Assembly: GCF_019645875.1 (NCBI RefSeq)
Contig: NZ_CP081000.1
Coordinates: 1,736,001 to 1,800,000, forward strand
DNA length: 64,000 nucleotides
DNA from: Mycolicibacterium senegalense
GTDB taxonomy: Bacteria > Actinomycetota > Actinomycetes > Mycobacteriales > Mycobacteriaceae
Direction: 5' to 3'
Each line of letters starts with the position of its first letter. Within the stretch, counting starts at the first letter, position 1. The notes beneath the pieces were generated by a model that searched no databases, was not told the DNA's origin, and was given only the letters and a program-made list of their open reading frames with translations. Below are positions 23,690-33,470 of the stretch, in pieces. A program made the translations under genes and the position numbers.

Positions 23690-24979
23690 GTGATGTCCGG
23701 TTCTTCGGTACCTGAGCCCGCGGTATCGCCTGGTGAGGATCCGCGGCAGTACGCCATGCTCTTGTCGGCGGTCTATGACGCCACCATGTCGGGTGACCGT
23801 GCGCCGGCCCGTCCTCGGGCGGTGATCGAAGATTCCTGGAACAGGCTGCGGGCCAAGGGGATAAACCCGGATCGTCACATTCCGCCACAGGTCGAAACGA
23901 CGGGGTTGGACTTGCTGCGCCAACAGTCCGGGCTGATCGCGGTGCTCGAGGACGTGTCCCGAGGGCTGGAGTCGGTGATCGAAGAGGGTGACAACATCCT
24001 GGTAGTGGCCGATGCCCGGGGCCGGGTGCTGTGGCGCTCGGGCTCGACGCGGGTGCTTGGTCTCGCCGATCGACTCGGTTTCGTCGAGGGCGCGACGTGG
24101 AGTGAGAACGCGGTCGGCACCAATGGGATCGGCACCGCGCTGGCCTCCCATCGCGCGGTGCAGATCTTCTCGGCCGAACATTTCCTGCGCAGTCACCATC
24201 CGTGGACCTGTGCCGGTGCGCCGATCAAGGACCCGCGCACCGGTCAGGTCATCGGCATCGTGGACGTATCGGGCCCGGCCTCGACGGTGCATCCGACGAC
24301 GGTCGCGCTGGTGGATCTGGTCGCGCGGCTGGCCGAATCGCAACTGCGCGAGGCACATGACAGGACCTTGAACCGGTTGCGCGCGGTGGCTGCGCCCATC
24401 TTGGCCAGAGTGGGCAGTCCCGCGCTGGCGGTCGACGCTGAAGGCTGGGTCGCCGCAGTCGACTGCCTGCCGTTGCACAATCGGATCCTGTTGCCCGAGA
24501 ACGGGTTACCCGGACGGGTGTGGATTCCCCCGTTGGGTATGTGCGATGTCGAGGCGCTGCCGGGCGGGTGGCTGGTCCGGGTTGCCGACGACGCCGAGCC
24601 CAGCGCAGCGCCCTCGCGCGTCGTCCTCGATCTGCGGGATGGCGAACCGTCGCTGGAGATGGCCGGCCAGTTCGGCAGCTGGCGGCGCAGCATTTCCAGC
24701 CGCCACGCCGAGATTTTGTTGGTCCTGGCCACCAACCAGCAGGGCCGGACCGCCCCCGAACTGGCGGAGGATCTCTACGGCGATCGGTCCCGGGTGGTGA
24801 CGGTGCGCGCCGAGATGTCCCGGCTGCGTAAGCAGTTCGGTGGTCTGGTGGCGGGCAAGCCGTACCGCTTCGGGGACTCGGTGATCGTGGACGTCCGTTA
24901 TCCCCAGGACATGTCGGCATTGTTGGCCGCATCGACCGCTCCGGCCGTCCACGCGGCCCGTGGGTATACCTTGACCTGA
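23690..24979 (+). CDS. GAF-domain transcriptional regulator, AcoR-like without AAA+ domain
   Basis: Regulator of 429 aa. An N-terminal helical region ([24 protein letters not shown]) and a GAF sensor domain (about 95-225, with the hallmark [18 protein letters not shown]) are as in AcoR-type activators. The sigma-54 AAA+ domain is absent. The C-terminus (about 330-400) is a winged-helix-like DNA-binding region: [36 protein letters not shown]. AcoR-type proteins activate alcohol/acetoin genes, so control of the neighbouring dehydrogenase and monooxygenase is likely. The stop and the next ATG share one base. Confidence 0.85.
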   Translation: MMSGSSVPEPAVSPGEDPRQYAMLLSAVYDATMSGDRAPARPRAVIEDSWNRLRAKGINPDRHIPPQVETTGLDLLRQQSGLIAVLEDVSRGLESVIEEGDNILVVADARGRVLWRSGSTRVLGLADRLGFVEGATWSENAVGTNGIGTALASHRAVQIFSAEHFLRSHHPWTCAGAPIKDPRTGQVIGIVDVSGPASTVHPTTVALVDLVARLAESQLREAHDRTLNRLRAVAAPILARVGSPALAVDAEGWVAAVDCLPLHNRILLPENGLPGRVWIPPLGMCDVEALPGGWLVRVADDAEPSAAPSRVVLDLRDGEPSLEMAGQFGSWRRSISSRHAEILLVLATNQQGRTAPELAEDLYGDRSRVVTVRAEMSRLRKQFGGLVAGKPYRFGDSVIVDVRYPQDMSALLAASTAPAVHAARGYTLT

Positions 24980-26088
24980 TGGTGGCCGATCCCACTCTCC
25001 TTGACGGGCTCGACGGCGAGGCCGCTGCACAGCGTGCCGAGCTGGTCGACTGGCTTCTGTCGCGCGGCATCACGGCCGACCAGATCCGCCAGGCCGTCAC
25101 CCCCATGTTGCTGGCTTCGCGTCGAGTGGCTGGGGACGACGGAAGGTACGTCTCGACGCGCGAGGTCAGCGACGAGACCGGCCTCGACGTGGCGCTGGTG
25201 CAGCGGCTGCAACGGGCGATGGGGCTGGCGACCGTCGACGACCCCGACGCGGCGGTGCTGTTGCGCGCTGACGCCGAAGCAGTGGGCTTCGCCGACCGGT
25301 TTCTCGAATTGGGTATCGCGCCTGACCAGATCGTGTTGATCACCCGGCTGCTCTCCGAGGGGCTGGGGCGGGCCGCCGAGGTGATGCGATACGCGGCGCT
25401 GGCGGCGGTATTGACTCCTGGGGCAACGGAATTGGAGACCGCCAAGGCCAGCGAGGCGCTGGTGGCCGAGGCGGCCCCGCTGATCGGACCGATGATTCGG
25501 GACATGCTGTTCGTGCAACTGCGCCATGCGATGGAGACCGAGGCGGTCAACGCGTCCGAGCGCGCCGAGGGCGTTCCGCTGCCAGGTGCCCGAGTGGTCA
25601 CGATCGCATTCGCCGACATCGTCGGGTTCACCCGGTTGGGCGAGGTCGTGCCGCCCGAAGACCTTGAGCGGCTGGCGAATCGCCTGGCCGACGCGGCACG
25701 TGAGGTGGCCGTCGGCCCGGTGCGGCTGATCAAGACCATCGGCGATGCGGTGATGCTGGTCAGCGCGGACCCGGCTGCGCTGCTCGAGGCGGCGTGTGAG
25801 TTGGTCGCCGCCACCGAAACCGACGAGGAGTTCCCGCGGCTGCGGGTCGGGTTGGCCACCGGGCCTGCGGTAAGCCGGGCCGGTGACTGGTTCGGAAGCT
25901 CGGTGAACCTGGCCAGCCGCGTCACCGGGGCGGCGCGGCCCGGTTCCGTCCTGGTCGCCGAAAGCACCCGGACCGCCATCGCCGAGGGCCAACGGGGTGC
26001 GGACCGCTTCAGTTGGTCGTTCGCCGGGGCCCGGCGCCTGAAGGGCGTCCGCAGCGATGTGAAGCTGTTCCGTGCACGGCCGGCCTAG
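24979..26088 (+). CDS. Class III adenylate cyclase with N-terminal regulatory domain
   Basis: Adenylate cyclase of 369 aa, resembling the cytosolic Rv1264/Rv2212 group with an N-terminal autoregulatory helical domain (about 1-190). The catalytic domain (about 200-365) has [12 protein letters not shown] (first metal Asp), [11 protein letters not shown] (substrate Lys and second metal Asp), then [17 protein letters not shown] (adenine Asp, transition-state Asn and Arg). All catalytic residues look present, so an active homodimer making cAMP is expected. It is translationally linked to the GAF regulator by a one-base overlap, suggesting cAMP output tied to the same signal. Confidence 0.9.
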   Translation: MVADPTLLDGLDGEAAAQRAELVDWLLSRGITADQIRQAVTPMLLASRRVAGDDGRYVSTREVSDETGLDVALVQRLQRAMGLATVDDPDAAVLLRADAEAVGFADRFLELGIAPDQIVLITRLLSEGLGRAAEVMRYAALAAVLTPGATELETAKASEALVAEAAPLIGPMIRDMLFVQLRHAMETEAVNASERAEGVPLPGARVVTIAFADIVGFTRLGEVVPPEDLERLANRLADAAREVAVGPVRLIKTIGDAVMLVSADPAALLEAACELVAATETDEEFPRLRVGLATGPAVSRAGDWFGSSVNLASRVTGAARPGSVLVAESTRTAIAEGQRGADRFSWSFAGARRLKGVRSDVKLFRARPA

Positions 26089-26091
26089 AGC

Positions 26092-26113
26092 TTTATCGAA
26101 TCTTCATCGAACG
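26092..26113 (+). promoter_or_regulatory. 11-bp direct repeat, response-regulator site candidate
   Basis: TTTATCGAATC (26092-26102) is followed immediately by TTCATCGAACG (26103-26113). Tandem 11-bp repeats are the usual geometry for OmpR/PhoB-type regulators. The element lies 38 bp upstream of the DUF305 gene, which is convergent with the kinase/regulator pair. Confidence 0.5.
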
Positions 26114-26151
26114 ACTAGAACAGCCACACCGAGTCGCGGGACGCTGGAGAC

Positions 26152-26781
26152 ATGTCCAAACTGACGATGTTGAGTGCCGGCGCGCTGGTCGCGGCGGCCC
26201 TGGTGGCCGGCTGTAGTAATCAATCCACCGATGGGGCGACGACGAGCACCTCGCCCACATCGGCCGCAGCAAGTTCGCCATCGGCCGCCGAGGCCCACAA
26301 CGACGCGGACGTGATGTTCTCCCAGCACATGATTCCGCACCACCAGCAAGCCGTGGAGATGAGTGATGTGCTGCTGGCCAAGCAGGGCATCGATCCGCGG
26401 GTGACGGACCTGGCCACGCAGATCAAGGGTGCTCAGGCCCCGGAGATCGAGCAGATGCAGGGCTGGCTGAAGCAGTGGGGCAACCCGCCGATGCCTCCGA
26501 TGCCGCAGCCGGGCCACGGCGACATGGGCCACGGGGACATGCCCGCGATGCAGGGCATGGTGTCGGAGGCGGATATGACCGCACTGCGCAACGCCCAGGG
26601 CGCGGAGGCGGCCAAGCTGTACCTGACGCACATGATCGCCCACCACGAAGGCGCGATCACCATGGCTCAGGACGAGATCAAGGACGGTCAGTATCCTGCT
26701 GCGGTCGAGCTGGCCCACGCCATCGTGGACACGCAACAGCAGGAGATCGACACCATGCGCCAGATCCTGGGTTCGCTCTAA
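26152..26781 (+). CDS. DUF305 lipoprotein, His/Met-rich, copper-linked
   Basis: Exported protein of 209 aa. The signal peptide ends in lipobox VAGC (Cys21). A Ser/Thr/Ala linker is followed by a DUF305 pair of four-helix-like repeats: FSQHMIPHHQQAVEMSD near 57-73 and YLTHMIAHHEGAITMAQ near 158-174. A Met/His/Pro-rich loop lies between them (PMPPMPQPGHGDMGHGDM). His and Met clusters fit metal, probably copper, binding at the cell surface. It is convergent with the sensor kinase (4-bp overlap). An 11-bp tandem repeat upstream may bind the partner response regulator. Confidence 0.88.
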   Translation: MSKLTMLSAGALVAAALVAGCSNQSTDGATTSTSPTSAAASSPSAAEAHNDADVMFSQHMIPHHQQAVEMSDVLLAKQGIDPRVTDLATQIKGAQAPEIEQMQGWLKQWGNPPMPPMPQPGHGDMGHGDMPAMQGMVSEADMTALRNAQGAEAAKLYLTHMIAHHEGAITMAQDEIKDGQYPAAVELAHAIVDTQQQEIDTMRQILGSL

Positions 26782-27866
26782 CCGGTCGGCAGGATGATCG
26801 TGAAGGTGGTGCCGGCGCCCGAGCTGCTGACGGTGATCTGTCCGCCGTGCGCCTCGACCAAGGCCTTCACGATCGCCAGGCCGATACCGGATCCGCCGTG
26901 GTCACGGTCGCGCGCCGAGTCGGCCCGGTAGAACCGTTCGAAGACGTGGGACAGATGCTCGGCAGGGATGCCCTCGCCGGTATCGGTCACCGTGAGCGTG
27001 ACGTTGCGGCCGGGGCCGGTGGTGGCTGCGAGCGTCACGCGCCCCCCGGCGGGCGTGTGCCGCAACGCGTTGTCGAGCAGGTTGCCCAGGATCTGAGCCA
27101 GCCGGTGCGGGTCGGCCCACAGCGACGGCACGCCGTCGGCCACCTGCTGGCTGAGCGTGACGCCCTTGTCGTCGAACCGGTCCGCAGCCGCGGCGGCCGC
27201 GGCGGCCACCACCGCCTCCGTCGCCACCGGCGCCGGGGTGATCGTGGCGGGGCTTTCCTCGGCCTTGGCCAGGGCGGCGGCATCGCCGGCGAACCGCACC
27301 AACCGGTGGGTCTGCTGGCGCAGCATCGAAACGGTTTCAGGATCAAGGGTTCTCACGCCGTCCTCGATGGCTTCGAAGTAGGCCTCCAGAACCGAAACGG
27401 GAGTGCGGATCTCGTGAGCAAGATCGCTGAACAGCCTGCGCCGGCTGGCGTCGACGGCTTCCAGGCGTCCGGCCATCTGATTGAAAGAACTTTCCAGGGA
27501 AGCGAACTCGTCACCGAGGTGGGCCGGCGGAACCCGCGAATCGTAGTGGCCGTCGGCGATGGCCGTGGCGGCCTGAGACACCTGGGTCAGCGATCGCTGC
27601 AGGCGCCTGCCGAAGTACCAGGTGACGAGCAGCGCCGCCAGTATCGCGACGCACGACGCCACGCCGATCGAGATCACCGTCGCATAGACATAGGCCTCCT
27701 CGGCATGCATCTGCTCGGCCGAGTCGCCGGATACCCCTGCGCGGTGCAGGTGTTCGCGGAACAACGGCGGCCCTACGATGGCGGCCACCAGTCCGGTCGT
27801 GCCGGCGCCGGCGGCCAGCACGAGGGCCTGGGCCGAGAGCAGTCGCGTGCGCAGTCCGACGGTCAT
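26778..27866 (-). CDS. Sensor histidine kinase, probably metal-responsive
   Basis: Membrane histidine kinase of 362 aa. TM1 is at about 9-31, with a short extracytoplasmic loop of about 30 residues carrying His39, His41, Met53 and His54. TM2 is at about 60-83, followed by HAMP (about 85-140). The phospho-acceptor His151 is in DLAHEIRTPV. The ATPase domain has N box LGNLLDNALRHTP, G1 DTGEGIPAEH and G2 GGSGIGLAIV. The compact His/Met loop and copper genes on both sides suggest copper sensing, by inference. It overlaps the regulator gene by 4 bp (regulator first). Confidence 0.88.
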   Translation of the reverse strand: MTVGLRTRLLSAQALVLAAGAGTTGLVAAIVGPPLFREHLHRAGVSGDSAEQMHAEEAYVYATVISIGVASCVAILAALLVTWYFGRRLQRSLTQVSQAATAIADGHYDSRVPPAHLGDEFASLESSFNQMAGRLEAVDASRRRLFSDLAHEIRTPVSVLEAYFEAIEDGVRTLDPETVSMLRQQTHRLVRFAGDAAALAKAEESPATITPAPVATEAVVAAAAAAAADRFDDKGVTLSQQVADGVPSLWADPHRLAQILGNLLDNALRHTPAGGRVTLAATTGPGRNVTLTVTDTGEGIPAEHLSHVFERFYRADSARDRDHGGSGIGLAIVKALVEAHGGQITVSSSGAGTTFTIILPTG

Positions 27867-28579
27867 CTCTGGGCTTCCTGCCCGGTGCCCATCCGGTACC
27901 CGACCCCGCGCACTGTGATCACGTACAGCGGATCGGCAGGGTCGTCACCGAGCTTGCGGCGGAGGTGACCGATATGGACGTCGACGAGGTGTTCGTTACC
28001 GAAATAGGTGGTCTCCCAGACGGATTCGAGGATCTGCCGACGGCTGAGCGCAACTCCGGGACGGGCGGACAGGGCGGCCAGTACGTCGAATTCGGTGCGT
28101 GTCAGCATGATCGGCACGTCGTCCAGGAAGACCTGGCGTCCGTCGACGTCGATGCGGAGCGCACCGAACACCCGGCCGTCGGAGGCGGCGGGGGAGGAGA
28201 CGCGGGGCCGGCGCAGCATGGCCCGGATCCTGGCCACCAGTTCGCGCGGGCTGAACGGTTTGGTCATGTAGTCGTCGGCGCCGACCGACAGGCCGACGAT
28301 GGTGTCCATCTCGGTGTCGCGGGCGGTCAGCATCACCACGTAGGCGTCGGAGAACGTGCGCAGCGATCGGCACACCTCCACGCCGTCGATGCCGGGCAGG
28401 CCGAGGTCCAGGACCACTACGTCGGGGTCGACCTCCCGGGCCACCCGCAGGGCCTCGGATCCGTCGTGGGCCAGGGTTACCTCGAACTGTTCGCGGGTCA
28501 GATAGCTGGCGATCACCTCGGCCAGTGGGGCTTCGTCGTCGACCACCAGGGCCCGGTAGCCGCCCGGATTGTGCTCCAT
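27863..28579 (-). CDS. OmpR-family response regulator
   Basis: Response regulator of 238 aa. In the receiver domain the acidic pair is VVDDE (13-16), the phospho-acceptor is Asp58 (VVLDLGLPG), with Thr85 and Lys107. The C-terminal winged helix is at about 140-235 (LTRTEFDVLAALSARPG, SRRQILESVW, VDVHIGHLRRKLG, TVRGVGYRMG). The ATG at 28579 (MEHNP) is chosen because the frame upstream is non-homologous; CACTAT lies 6 nt before it. It is divergent from copZ, sharing a 99-bp intergenic region with a copper-type operator. Confidence 0.9.
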   Translation of the reverse strand: MEHNPGGYRALVVDDEAPLAEVIASYLTREQFEVTLAHDGSEALRVAREVDPDVVVLDLGLPGIDGVEVCRSLRTFSDAYVVMLTARDTEMDTIVGLSVGADDYMTKPFSPRELVARIRAMLRRPRVSSPAASDGRVFGALRIDVDGRQVFLDDVPIMLTRTEFDVLAALSARPGVALSRRQILESVWETTYFGNEHLVDVHIGHLRRKLGDDPADPLYVITVRGVGYRMGTGQEAQR

Positions 28580-28621
28580 CAGCCCATAGTGCAGGAGTGG
28601 GGCAGGGCACATCACCCCTTC

Positions 28622-28638
28622 ATACCCTAGGGGGGTAT
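28622..28638. promoter_or_regulatory. CsoR/RicR-type copper operator
   Basis: ATACCC-TAGGG-GGGTAT, with perfect 6-bp arms, matches the TACCC(N5)GGGTA pattern of CsoR-family copper repressors (for example the B. subtilis copZA operator). It overlaps the TATAGT -10 box (28636-28641) of copZ, so apo-repressor would block transcription and copper would release it. Confidence 0.8.
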
Positions 28639-28678
28639 AGTATGAGGCGAGAACCAAGCCCATTGAGGAGGAACTTGC

Positions 28679-28885
28679 ATGAGCACCCAGACTGTCACCG
28701 TCACCGGCATGACCTGCGGGCACTGCGCGACGTCGGTGCGTGAGGAGGTCGGTGCCCTGCCCGGTGTGCGCACCGTGGAGGTTGATCTGGCTACCGGTCT
28801 GGTGACCATCGACAGCGAGAACCAGCTCGACGCCTCCGCCATCAGTGACGCGGTCACCGAGGCCGGTTACGCCGTCGCGAGTTGA
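28679..28885 (+). CDS. copZ: Copper chaperone CopZ-like, HMA domain
   Basis: Single heavy-metal-associated domain of 68 aa with GMTCGHC (Cys13, Cys16) and the beta-alpha-beta-beta-alpha-beta pattern ending AGYAVAS. It should bind Cu(I) in the cytosol and hand it to the CopA encoded downstream. Shine-Dalgarno GGAGGA lies 6 nt before the ATG. It is first gene of the copper operon, directly behind the CsoR/RicR-type operator. Confidence 0.92.
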   Translation: MSTQTVTVTGMTCGHCATSVREEVGALPGVRTVEVDLATGLVTIDSENQLDASAISDAVTEAGYAVAS

Positions 28886-28898
28886 GCAGAGGCCGATC

Positions 28899-29714
28899 AT
28901 GAGCGCACCGCAGAAACTCATCGGGTTCGTCGTCGGACTCGCGATGGTGTTCGCCGTATCTTTCGGGGTCGGCGCTGCGGTCACCCCGAGCACTGCCCCG
29001 GTCACGGGCCACGATGCCGGCCACAATGGGGTGTACACGCTTCAACTCGATGAGGCTGCGCTGCCGTCCGGCACCTCGGTGCCGCTGCGGTTCCGCGTCG
29101 TGGACCGCTCGGGCGCCCCGGTGACCGACTACGTCGAGAGCCACGAAAAACTGCTGCATCTGATCGTGGTGCGCCGCGATCTCGCCGACTATCAGCACGT
29201 GCATCCGGTGCTCGACGATTCCGGTACCTGGAGCGTTCCGCTGGATCTGGCCAAACCCGGCGACTACCGGGTGTTCGCCGACTTCGTGCCGGCAGATGGC
29301 CACGCGGCCACCGTGGGGGCGGACCTGACCGTCGGTGGTAACTACCAGCCGCGGCCGCTCCCGGTGCCGTCCACCACGGCCACGGTCGATGGCTATACCG
29401 TCACACTCGCCGGACTGGGCAAGGCAGGTCAACCATCGGAGCTGACGCTGTCGATCAATCGGGACGGCAAGCCCGTCACGGATCTGCAGCCGTACCTGGG
29501 CGCCTATGGGCACCTGGTCGCCGTGCGTGCGTCGGATCTGGAATATCTGCACGTCCATCCGATGAGCGACGCGGCCGACCCGGCCACCGCACCGGGTCCG
29601 CAGATCGCCTTCCACACCACACTTCCGAGTGCCGGCACCTACCGGCTGTTCCTGGACTTCAAGCACCGCAACGCGGTGCACACCGCCGAATTCACCGTTG
29701 AGGGGGCATCGTGA
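28899..29714 (+). CDS. Exported His-rich protein of the copper operon
   Basis: Protein of 271 aa with an N-terminal membrane/signal segment (about 6-28, [21 protein letters not shown]). It has two Ig-like beta-rich halves. Each half ends in a histidine cluster: [22 protein letters not shown] near 88-109 and [11 protein letters not shown] near 210-220. Such HxH patterns suit copper binding in the periplasm or cell wall. It lies between copZ (13 bp) and copA (4-bp overlap), so it is part of the efflux operon. No named family is assigned; a copper-handling role is inferred. Confidence 0.78.
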   Translation: MSAPQKLIGFVVGLAMVFAVSFGVGAAVTPSTAPVTGHDAGHNGVYTLQLDEAALPSGTSVPLRFRVVDRSGAPVTDYVESHEKLLHLIVVRRDLADYQHVHPVLDDSGTWSVPLDLAKPGDYRVFADFVPADGHAATVGADLTVGGNYQPRPLPVPSTTATVDGYTVTLAGLGKAGQPSELTLSINRDGKPVTDLQPYLGAYGHLVAVRASDLEYLHVHPMSDAADPATAPGPQIAFHTTLPSAGTYRLFLDFKHRNAVHTAEFTVEGAS

Positions 29715-31927
29715 GTACCGCCACCGGCCATGTCGTACTGGAGATCGGTGGGATGACGTGTGCCTCGTGCGCCGGACGCATCGAGCGCAGGCTCAACAAC
29801 CTCGACGGCGTCACCGCGACGGTGAACTTCGCCACCGAGAAGGCCACGGTGGACGTGGCGGGTGAGGTGACGCCCCAAGAGCTGATCGAGGCTGTCGAAA
29901 CCGCGGGCTACACAGCCCAATTGCCCGCCGCCGAATCGGGCGAGAACCATGTCGAGGACGATCCGACTGCGCGGTTGCGCGCCAGGTTGATCGTCTCGGC
30001 CGTCCTGACCATCCCGGTGGTGGCCATGGCGATGATCCCCGCGCTGCAATTCACCAACTGGCAGTGGCTCTCCTTGACCCTGGCCGCACCGGTCGTGGTC
30101 TGGGGCGCATTGCCGTTCCACCGGGCGGCCTGGACGAATCTGCGGCACGGCACCGCGACCATGGACACGCTCATCTCCATGGGCACCATCGCGGCGTTCG
30201 GCTGGTCGCTCTACGCGCTGTTCTGGGGCACCGCCGGGATGCCGGGTATGACGCACCCGTTCACGTTGTCCATCTCGCACTCCGACGGCACCGGCAACAT
30301 CTACCTCGAGGTCGCCGCGGGCGTCACCACCTTCATCCTGGCCGGCCGCTATTTCGAGGCGCGGTCCAAGCGACGTGCCGGGGCTGCCCTGCGGGCCCTG
30401 CTCGAGCTCGGCGCCAAAGACGTTGCGGTACTGAGAAACGGTGCGGAACAACGCATTCCCATCGAGTCGCTCGCCGTGGGTGACGAGTTCGTGGTCCGGC
30501 CCGGAGAGAAGATCGCTACTGACGGCGAGGTGGTCGACGGTTCCTCGGCGGTGGACGCCTCGATGCTCACCGGTGAATCGGTCCCGGTCGAGATCGGTCC
30601 GGGCGACCAGGTGGTCGGCGCTACGGTCAACGTCGGCGGTCGGCTCGTGGTGCGGGCCAAGCGGATCGGGTCCGACACTCAGTTGGCCCAGATGGCTCGG
30701 TTGGTCGAGGACGCGCAATCCGGAAAGGCGCAGGCGCAGCGCCTGGCCGACAAGGTGTCCGCGGTCTTCGTCCCCATCGTCATCGCGCTTGCCGTCGGGA
30801 CCCTCGGCTTCTGGCTGGGCACAGGCGGATCGGTGGCCGCGGCGTTCACCGCCGCGGTGGCGGTGCTGATCATCGCCTGTCCGTGTGCGCTAGGCCTGGC
30901 AACCCCGACGGCCCTGCTGGTCGGCACCGGGCGTGGCGCCCAGCTCGGCATTCTGATCAAGGGGCCGGAGGTGCTGGAGTCGACCCGCCGGGTGGACACC
31001 GTGGTGCTGGACAAGACCGGGACGGTGACCACCGGGGCGATGACACTGCTGGACGTGATCACCGCGGACAGCGAGGATCCCGCCGAAGTACTCCGGTTGG
31101 CCGGAGCGGTCGAGGACGGCTCCGAGCACCCGGTCGCCCGGGCCATCGCCAAGGGTGCCCGTGACAAGGTCGGCGAGTTGCCGGCGGTCCAGGATTTCGC
31201 CAACGTGGCCGGCCTCGGGGTGCAGGGTGTCGTCGACGGTCATGCCCTGGTGGTGGGACGCCGTCAGTTGCTGGCCGACTGGGGACAGCAGTTGCCGCCG
31301 GACCTGGATAGCGCGATGCGCGAAGCGCAGGAGTTGGGCCGCACGGCTATTGCCGTGGGTTGGGACGGGCAGGCTCGAGCGGTGCTGGTGGTCGCCGACG
31401 CGGTCAAGCCGACCTCCAAGGCGGCGATCGGGCAGTTGCGTGACCTCGGTCTCGAGCCGATCATGCTGACCGGAGACAACCAGGCGGCAGCCCACGCAAT
31501 CGCCGAACAGGTTGGTGTGCAAGAGGTTTACGCCGAGGTGCTGCCGCAGGACAAGGTCGACGTGATCAGGCGGCTGCAGGACGAGGGCCGGGTGGTGGCC
31601 ATGGTCGGTGACGGCGTCAACGACGCCGCGGCGCTGGCCCAGGCCGACCTGGGCCTGGCGATGGGGACGGGTACCGACGTGGCGATCGAGGCCAGTGACC
31701 TCACCCTGGTGCGCGGTGATCTGCGGGCGGCCGCCGACGCCATCCGGTTGTCCCGGCGCACGCTGGCCACCATCAAGGGCAATCTTTTCTGGGCCTTCGC
31801 TTACAACGTGGCCGCGTTGCCGCTGGCGGCGGCCGGACTCCTCAATCCCATGCTTGCCGGTGCCGCGATGGCCTTCTCCTCGGTGTTCGTTGTCAGTAAC
31901 AGCCTGCGGCTGAGACGATTCCGATGA
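29711..31927 (+). CDS. copA: Cu(I)-exporting P1B-type ATPase CopA
   Basis: Copper-translocating ATPase of 738 aa. The N-terminal HMA domain has GMTCASC (Cys17, Cys20). There are eight predicted transmembrane segments, with CPC in [12 protein letters not shown] (TM6). The actuator motif is TGES, the phosphorylation motif DKTGTVT, an ATP-binding HP motif lies in SEHPVARAI, and the hinge is [11 protein letters not shown]-terminal TM signatures YN ([12 protein letters not shown]) and MxxSS (AMAFSS) mark the Cu(I) class. It overlaps the genes on both sides by 4 bp, so it sits in a tight operon. Confidence 0.95.
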   Translation: MSTATGHVVLEIGGMTCASCAGRIERRLNNLDGVTATVNFATEKATVDVAGEVTPQELIEAVETAGYTAQLPAAESGENHVEDDPTARLRARLIVSAVLTIPVVAMAMIPALQFTNWQWLSLTLAAPVVVWGALPFHRAAWTNLRHGTATMDTLISMGTIAAFGWSLYALFWGTAGMPGMTHPFTLSISHSDGTGNIYLEVAAGVTTFILAGRYFEARSKRRAGAALRALLELGAKDVAVLRNGAEQRIPIESLAVGDEFVVRPGEKIATDGEVVDGSSAVDASMLTGESVPVEIGPGDQVVGATVNVGGRLVVRAKRIGSDTQLAQMARLVEDAQSGKAQAQRLADKVSAVFVPIVIALAVGTLGFWLGTGGSVAAAFTAAVAVLIIACPCALGLATPTALLVGTGRGAQLGILIKGPEVLESTRRVDTVVLDKTGTVTTGAMTLLDVITADSEDPAEVLRLAGAVEDGSEHPVARAIAKGARDKVGELPAVQDFANVAGLGVQGVVDGHALVVGRRQLLADWGQQLPPDLDSAMREAQELGRTAIAVGWDGQARAVLVVADAVKPTSKAAIGQLRDLGLEPIMLTGDNQAAAHAIAEQVGVQEVYAEVLPQDKVDVIRRLQDEGRVVAMVGDGVNDAAALAQADLGLAMGTGTDVAIEASDLTLVRGDLRAAADAIRLSRRTLATIKGNLFWAFAYNVAALPLAAAGLLNPMLAGAAMAFSSVFVVSNSLRLRRFR

Positions 31928-32307
31928 AGCGGCCGACGGCTCTGTTGGCGATCGTGCTGTGGGCGGTAGCGCTTGCCGTGCAGTGGCAGGCGCCGGTTCA
32001 CGACCAGGTGCCGCATCTTCCGCACGCCGTCGCTGCCGCGGTCGGGAACGGCGTCGAAGCCATGATGCTGGACCACCCGCACGTCAGCGACGGTGCGGTG
32101 CCGCACTCCCCGGATGCCTTCACCGCTGTGGTGCTGCCACGTACCGCGGTGACGGCGGGTGCACTGTCGGTGGTGGCGGTCGTGGTCGGCTGCATGGTGT
32201 TGTGCGCATGCGCTGCGGTGCGTACCCAGCGGGGTCCGCCCGACCGCCACCGGATTCCGCTCGCCGGACAACAACTTCTGCTCCGGATCTGTATCGCGCG
32301 CCGCTGA
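31924..32307 (+). CDS. LpqS-like copper-responsive exported protein
   Basis: Small protein of 127 aa with an N-terminal hydrophobic signal (about 5-21), His-rich stretches ([25 protein letters not shown]), a second hydrophobic segment (about 75-98) with Cys residues, and a conserved C-terminus, [13 protein letters not shown]. The tail and the position just before cysK2 and an MFS gene match LpqS (Rv0847) in the M. tuberculosis copper-responsive RicR regulon. Unlike LpqS no lipobox is obvious. It overlaps copA by 4 bp. The role is likely in copper resistance at the envelope, function unproven. Confidence 0.72.
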   Translation: MKRPTALLAIVLWAVALAVQWQAPVHDQVPHLPHAVAAAVGNGVEAMMLDHPHVSDGAVPHSPDAFTAVVLPRTAVTAGALSVVAVVVGCMVLCACAAVRTQRGPPDRHRIPLAGQQLLLRICIARR

Positions 32308-32381
32308 CAGGCAGCGTGTCAACGCTGCCCACGTCAGTTACCGCGCGCAGCGCGGTGCCGAGATACAGAAACGGCAAATCC

Positions 32382-33470
32382 ATGAACCATGCTCTGTCCA
32401 CCCGTTCATTCCACGTACTGCGCCGAAACCGTGGGCCCAACACCATGGTCGGCCACACTCCCACCCTGTGGGTGTCCACTCCCTTCGCCGATGCAGGGCG
32501 CGGATTCTGGGCGAAGCTCGAAGGGTTCAACCCGGGCGGCATGAAGGACCGGCCCGCCATGTACATGGTGGAGCAGGCCCGCGCCCGCGGTGATCTGAAG
32601 CCGGGTGGCCGCATCATCGAGTCCACCAGCGGCACGTTGGGGCTGGGACTCGCATTCGCGGGAACGATTTATCACCATCCGGTCACCGTGGTGACCGATC
32701 CGGGTCTGGAGCCGATCGTCGCACGCATGCTGGCTGCCTACGGTGCCCAGGTATCGACGGTGACCGAACCACATCCCAGCGGTGGTTGGCAGCAGGCCCG
32801 GCGGGCCCGGGTGGCGGAACTGCTCGCCGCCGACGAAACCGCCTGGTACCCGGACCAGTACAACAACCCGGACAACGTCGAGGCCTATCGGCCGCTGGCG
32901 CTGGAACTCAATGCTCAGATCGGCCATGTCGACGTGCTGGTCTGCTCCGTGGGCACCGGTGGGCATTCAGCCGGGGTGGCGCGGGTGTTGCGCGAGTTCA
33001 ATCCGCAGATGCGGCTGATCGGGGTGGACACGATCGGCTCGACCATCTTCGGTCAGCCCGCCGCAACGCGCGTCATGCGGGGTCTGGGGTCGAGCATCTA
33101 TCCGCGCAACGTGGATTACGGTGCGTTCGACGAGGTGCACTGGGTCGCGCCGGCCGACGCGGTGTGGGCCGCCCGGACCCTGGCGTCGACGTATTACGCG
33201 AGTGGCGGTTGGAGCGTCGGCGCGGTCGGTCTGGTGGCCGGTTGGGCGGCCCGAAACCATCCGGCCGACACCACGATTGCCGCGGTGTTCCCCGACGGTC
33301 CGCAGCGCTATTTCGACACGGTGTACAACGACGATTACTGCCGAGAGCTCGGCCTGCTCGACCACCGACCGGCCGAGGATCCGGAGACGATCGCCGATCC
33401 CACTGACCGGGTGGTGCAATCGTGGACCCGCTGCGAGACGGTCGCCGATCCGATGGCGGTGGCCGGATGA
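32382..33470 (+). CDS. cysK2: CysK2-type S-sulfocysteine synthase
   Basis: PLP-dependent cysteine-synthase-fold enzyme of 362 aa. The PLP lysine is in [13 protein letters not shown]; the substrate loop is [12 protein letters not shown]; the phosphate cup is [10 protein letters not shown]. Order lpqS-cysK2-MFS is that of Rv0847-Rv0849. CysK2 is described as using O-phosphoserine and thiosulfate to form S-sulfocysteine. A link to copper stress (thiol supply) is inference from the operon. The ATG at 32382 is used; the long upstream extension is a shadow of the LpqS-like gene. It overlaps the MFS gene by ATGA. Confidence 0.88.
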   Translation: MNHALSTRSFHVLRRNRGPNTMVGHTPTLWVSTPFADAGRGFWAKLEGFNPGGMKDRPAMYMVEQARARGDLKPGGRIIESTSGTLGLGLAFAGTIYHHPVTVVTDPGLEPIVARMLAAYGAQVSTVTEPHPSGGWQQARRARVAELLAADETAWYPDQYNNPDNVEAYRPLALELNAQIGHVDVLVCSVGTGGHSAGVARVLREFNPQMRLIGVDTIGSTIFGQPAATRVMRGLGSSIYPRNVDYGAFDEVHWVAPADAVWAARTLASTYYASGGWSVGAVGLVAGWAARNHPADTTIAAVFPDGPQRYFDTVYNDDYCRELGLLDHRPAEDPETIADPTDRVVQSWTRCETVADPMAVAG

